Of a stretch of 24,730 nucleotides of DNA, positions 22,989 to 24,730 are shown piece after piece; within the stretch, counting starts at the first letter, position 1; the number at the start of each line of letters is the position of its first letter. Source of the stretch: a virus; the IMG/VR virus record IMGVR_UViG_3300021961_000603, positions 1-24,730 of that record; one strand, written 5' to 3'. Both the position numbers and the translations under genes were made by a program. The notes under the pieces were generated by a model, which ran no database searches, was not told the DNA's origin, and saw only the letters and a program-made list of their open reading frames with translations.

Positions 22989-24730
22989 AGCGTCACCCCC
23001 GACTTTGAGGCCATGTAGCGTCTTGCGCTTCCACGATCAGCCGCAGATGGCAGCGTGCCCTTGCGGATGATCATGCCATACAAGTTCATGTTGGCTTGAT
23101 AGCCTGTTCCATACGAGTTCAAGCCAATGGTAGCTGGGTTTGTGTTACTTCCGGTTCCACTCAAAGTAATGTTTGCCGTTTGCTCAACTGCGTTGATTGC
23201 ATAGAAAACTTGCGATGCGGCAGCATTGACTCCCCATTCCATTACTTGAGGACGCCTTTTTGTAATCGTCGGGCCCGTTTGATAAGACTGACCGTCAGTT
23301 CCCCAAAAAATCATCAACTGGTTGGCAGAACTTACAAACAATCGAATGTTGTCTCCGGCGGGTAGAGACTTGCCCCAGATCACGTTGTAATCAGAAGCAC
23401 CCAAAGACTCTAAACCAGCCTGCATCCAGAAACTACCTTGCCCAAAGTTCATTCCATCCGTATCTGCGATAGTTAGCTTGTCATCCGCACCATCGAACGC
23501 GAGATACGGCCTGAACGGCTGCCCCGTGATCGTGCTCGTCGTGGCGTAGTCCGTCGCGGCGGCGATCCGCTGGTAGTCGCCTGCCGAGGTGCCGACGCGG
23601 AGGTCTGCGCCCCAGATGTAGATGCCGCTAGTGCCGTCCGTAGTGTAAGACGCAGCGTTCGGAACGGTTATTTGCGTCGGGGTTGCGTAAAAAGAAAATG
23701 TGGCTGGGTCTAGATTTGCACCAGTAGCAACGAACGATAGGTATGCGCGATACCAACCATTGCCAACGGAAGTCACGCCATATATTGCAGGTGGCGCGGT
23801 TCCGCCAACAACAAAGGATCCGTTGGACAAATCTACAGCCAAATGCGAAGAAGCTCCAGATCCTGAGTTGCTAAAAACAAAGGTCACAAAGCCGTATTCA
23901 GCAGCTTTGCAATACGCAGAAGCCGTATAAGTAGCCCCCACAGTTGCGGGGATGGCGTTGTTGTAATATGTGCGGCGCAACGACACACCCGAAGCTGCGT
24001 CTGGAATGATCTTGTCCGCTGTTTGCGTCGAGTCTGGAGCGACTGCAACATTTGTGCTGACGCTTGTGCCTTGCTTATTCCAAGCCCCATTATCAAACTG
24101 CTCACTATACGTCAGCAGGTTATACCGCGCCCGCAGCACCGGACGGGCTGCACTGCCTGTCTGGTAGGCGTGGTTGCCGTCGGGTGTAATGCTTGCTGTT
24201 GCTCCTGATGCCGTCCAAGTTTCGCCCGTTGCAGCCACAAATGTGGAACCGTTTGCATATAGCGTCGGATTGAAATCCACTTGCAACGTTGTTCCTGCGT
24301 AAACCTGTGCGCGATAGATGCGCCCGATGCAAGGCTCTGTAAACGCATTGCCAGTCCCAACAATGAGCTGCTGCGTGCTTGCGTATATATTGCCAGCAGC
24401 GGTGGAAACTGCTGCGCCTAACTGCGCCCAAGTTGTGCCGTTTGCGGAGGTGTAAAAAATAACCTCGCCCGTAGTGGCGTTGCGCGTTACGCGAATCCAG
24501 TTCAGTGAGCCTGCTGCGAAACCTGTTGCGGCGGTAGCAGTAGCTGTGGCAAACGTCGTAGACGAAGTGCCAAAAATAAGACTCAACTCTCCGGTAGTGT
24601 TGACCCGAAGCGCATATGCCATGTTCGAGCCGCCAGAATCACGCTTTGTGACCATGGACTGCGTGGCACCAGATGCCCAACTTTGCAGTGCCGCTTGTGC
24701 TCGAATGTCAATGTCGCCCGTGATTTGGTT
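22985..24730 (-). CDS. LamG/concanavalin-like appendage or receptor-binding protein (5' end outside window)
   Basis: Open from the right edge, so the ATG at 24655 is probably internal: upstream in-frame sequence (ITGDIDIRAQAAL, then SWASGATQ) continues the first domain. Order: LamG-like domain (AYALRVNTTGELSLIFG, IGRIYRAQVYAG) to about 150 codons; a carbohydrate-binding-like beta domain starting NLLTYSEQFDNGAWNK with YTASAYCKAAEYGFVTF; then a second LamG-like domain (YLAFDGADDKLTIADTDG, MNFGQGSFWMQAGL, LYGMIIRKGTLP). Such proteins bind surface glycans. Base composition is lower in GC than neighbouring genes (row 23161-23220: 26 of 60 G+C), which fits a host-range module acquired by recombination. 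It ends in TGA overlapping the next gene. Confidence 0.85.
   Translation of the reverse strand, partial: NQITGDIDIRAQAALQSWASGATQSMVTKRDSGGSNMAYALRVNTTGELSLIFGTSSTTFATATATAATGFAAGSLNWIRVTRNATTGEVIFYTSANGTTWAQLGAAVSTAAGNIYASTQQLIVGTGNAFTEPCIGRIYRAQVYAGTTLQVDFNPTLYANGSTFVAATGETWTASGATASITPDGNHAYQTGSAARPVLRARYNLLTYSEQFDNGAWNKQGTSVSTNVAVAPDSTQTADKIIPDAASGVSLRRTYYNNAIPATVGATYTASAYCKAAEYGFVTFVFSNSGSGASSHLAVDLSNGSFVVGGTAPPAIYGVTSVGNGWYRAYLSFVATGANLDPATFSFYATPTQITVPNAASYTTDGTSGIYIWGADLRVGTSAGDYQRIAAATDYATTSTITGQPFRPYLAFDGADDKLTIADTDGMNFGQGSFWMQAGLESLGASDYNVIWGKSLPAGDNIRLFVSSANQLMIFWGTDGQSYQTGPTITKRRPQVMEWGVNAAASQVFYAINAVEQTANITLSGTGSNTNPATIGLNSYGTGYQANMNLYGMIIRKGTLPSAADRGSARRYMASKSGVTL

Noticed and set aside
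22985-24730. Diversity-generating retroelement target, suggested by the BPP-1-like head genes
   Set aside because: No reverse transcriptase, template repeat or adenine-variable repeat pair was seen in the window.

Overview
The window is a continuous, almost gap-free late (virion) gene block of a tailed podovirus (Caudoviricetes). Every supported gene is on the minus strand, so transcription runs from the right edge (24730) to the left edge (1). The head genes resemble the Bordetella phage BPP-1 type (Bbp19-like protein, scaffold, BPP-1/HK97-type major capsid protein, Bbp16-like cement proteins). The tail genes resemble the T7 type (tail-tube adaptor gp11-like, nozzle gp12-like, inner core gp14/gp15-like). 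Most of the DNA is GC-rich with strong G/C preference at codon third positions, which points to a phage of a GC-rich host, probably a pseudomonad/proteobacterium in the broad sense (inference). No integrase, reverse transcriptase, tRNA, rRNA, CRISPR array or insertion sequence was seen.

Right to left: a 5'-truncated, AT-richer LamG-type appendage or receptor-binding protein (22985-24730); a 136-residue unknown protein overlapping it by 4 nt; Bbp19-like protein; scaffold; major capsid protein; two Bbp16-like cement/decoration proteins, the first (as transcribed) carrying an inserted beta module; a 73-residue unknown protein; a short hairpin; a 1186-residue fusion of a sialate O-acetylesterase-like (SASA/SGNH) enzyme with a tail-tube adaptor; a 1025-residue nozzle protein; two inner-virion proteins; and a giant gene that fills the left 9.6 kb and runs off the edge.

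The giant gene (GTG at 9607, at least 3202 codons, no stop in the window) is the main feature. It is a large polyvalent protein of the kind found in phages and conjugative elements. It has an N-terminal virion-type region, several conserved polyvalent blocks, a zincin metallopeptidase (HELTH) and the conserved C-terminal GNGNGG block. It probably sits in the inner core and is injected with the DNA. Inside it lies a 60-codon ORF in another frame (5215-5397) with a good Shine-Dalgarno sequence. Its third-position GC is 72%, against 45% in the giant frame over the same bases, so it is a candidate overprinted gene.

The genes are tightly coupled (TGATG, GTGA and 3-9 nt junctions), so head, tail and inner-core proteins are probably made from long polycistronic messages. 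A recurring beta module of roughly 60 residues appears in a cement protein, the nozzle and the esterase-adaptor fusion, suggesting that surface modules are exchanged among virion proteins.
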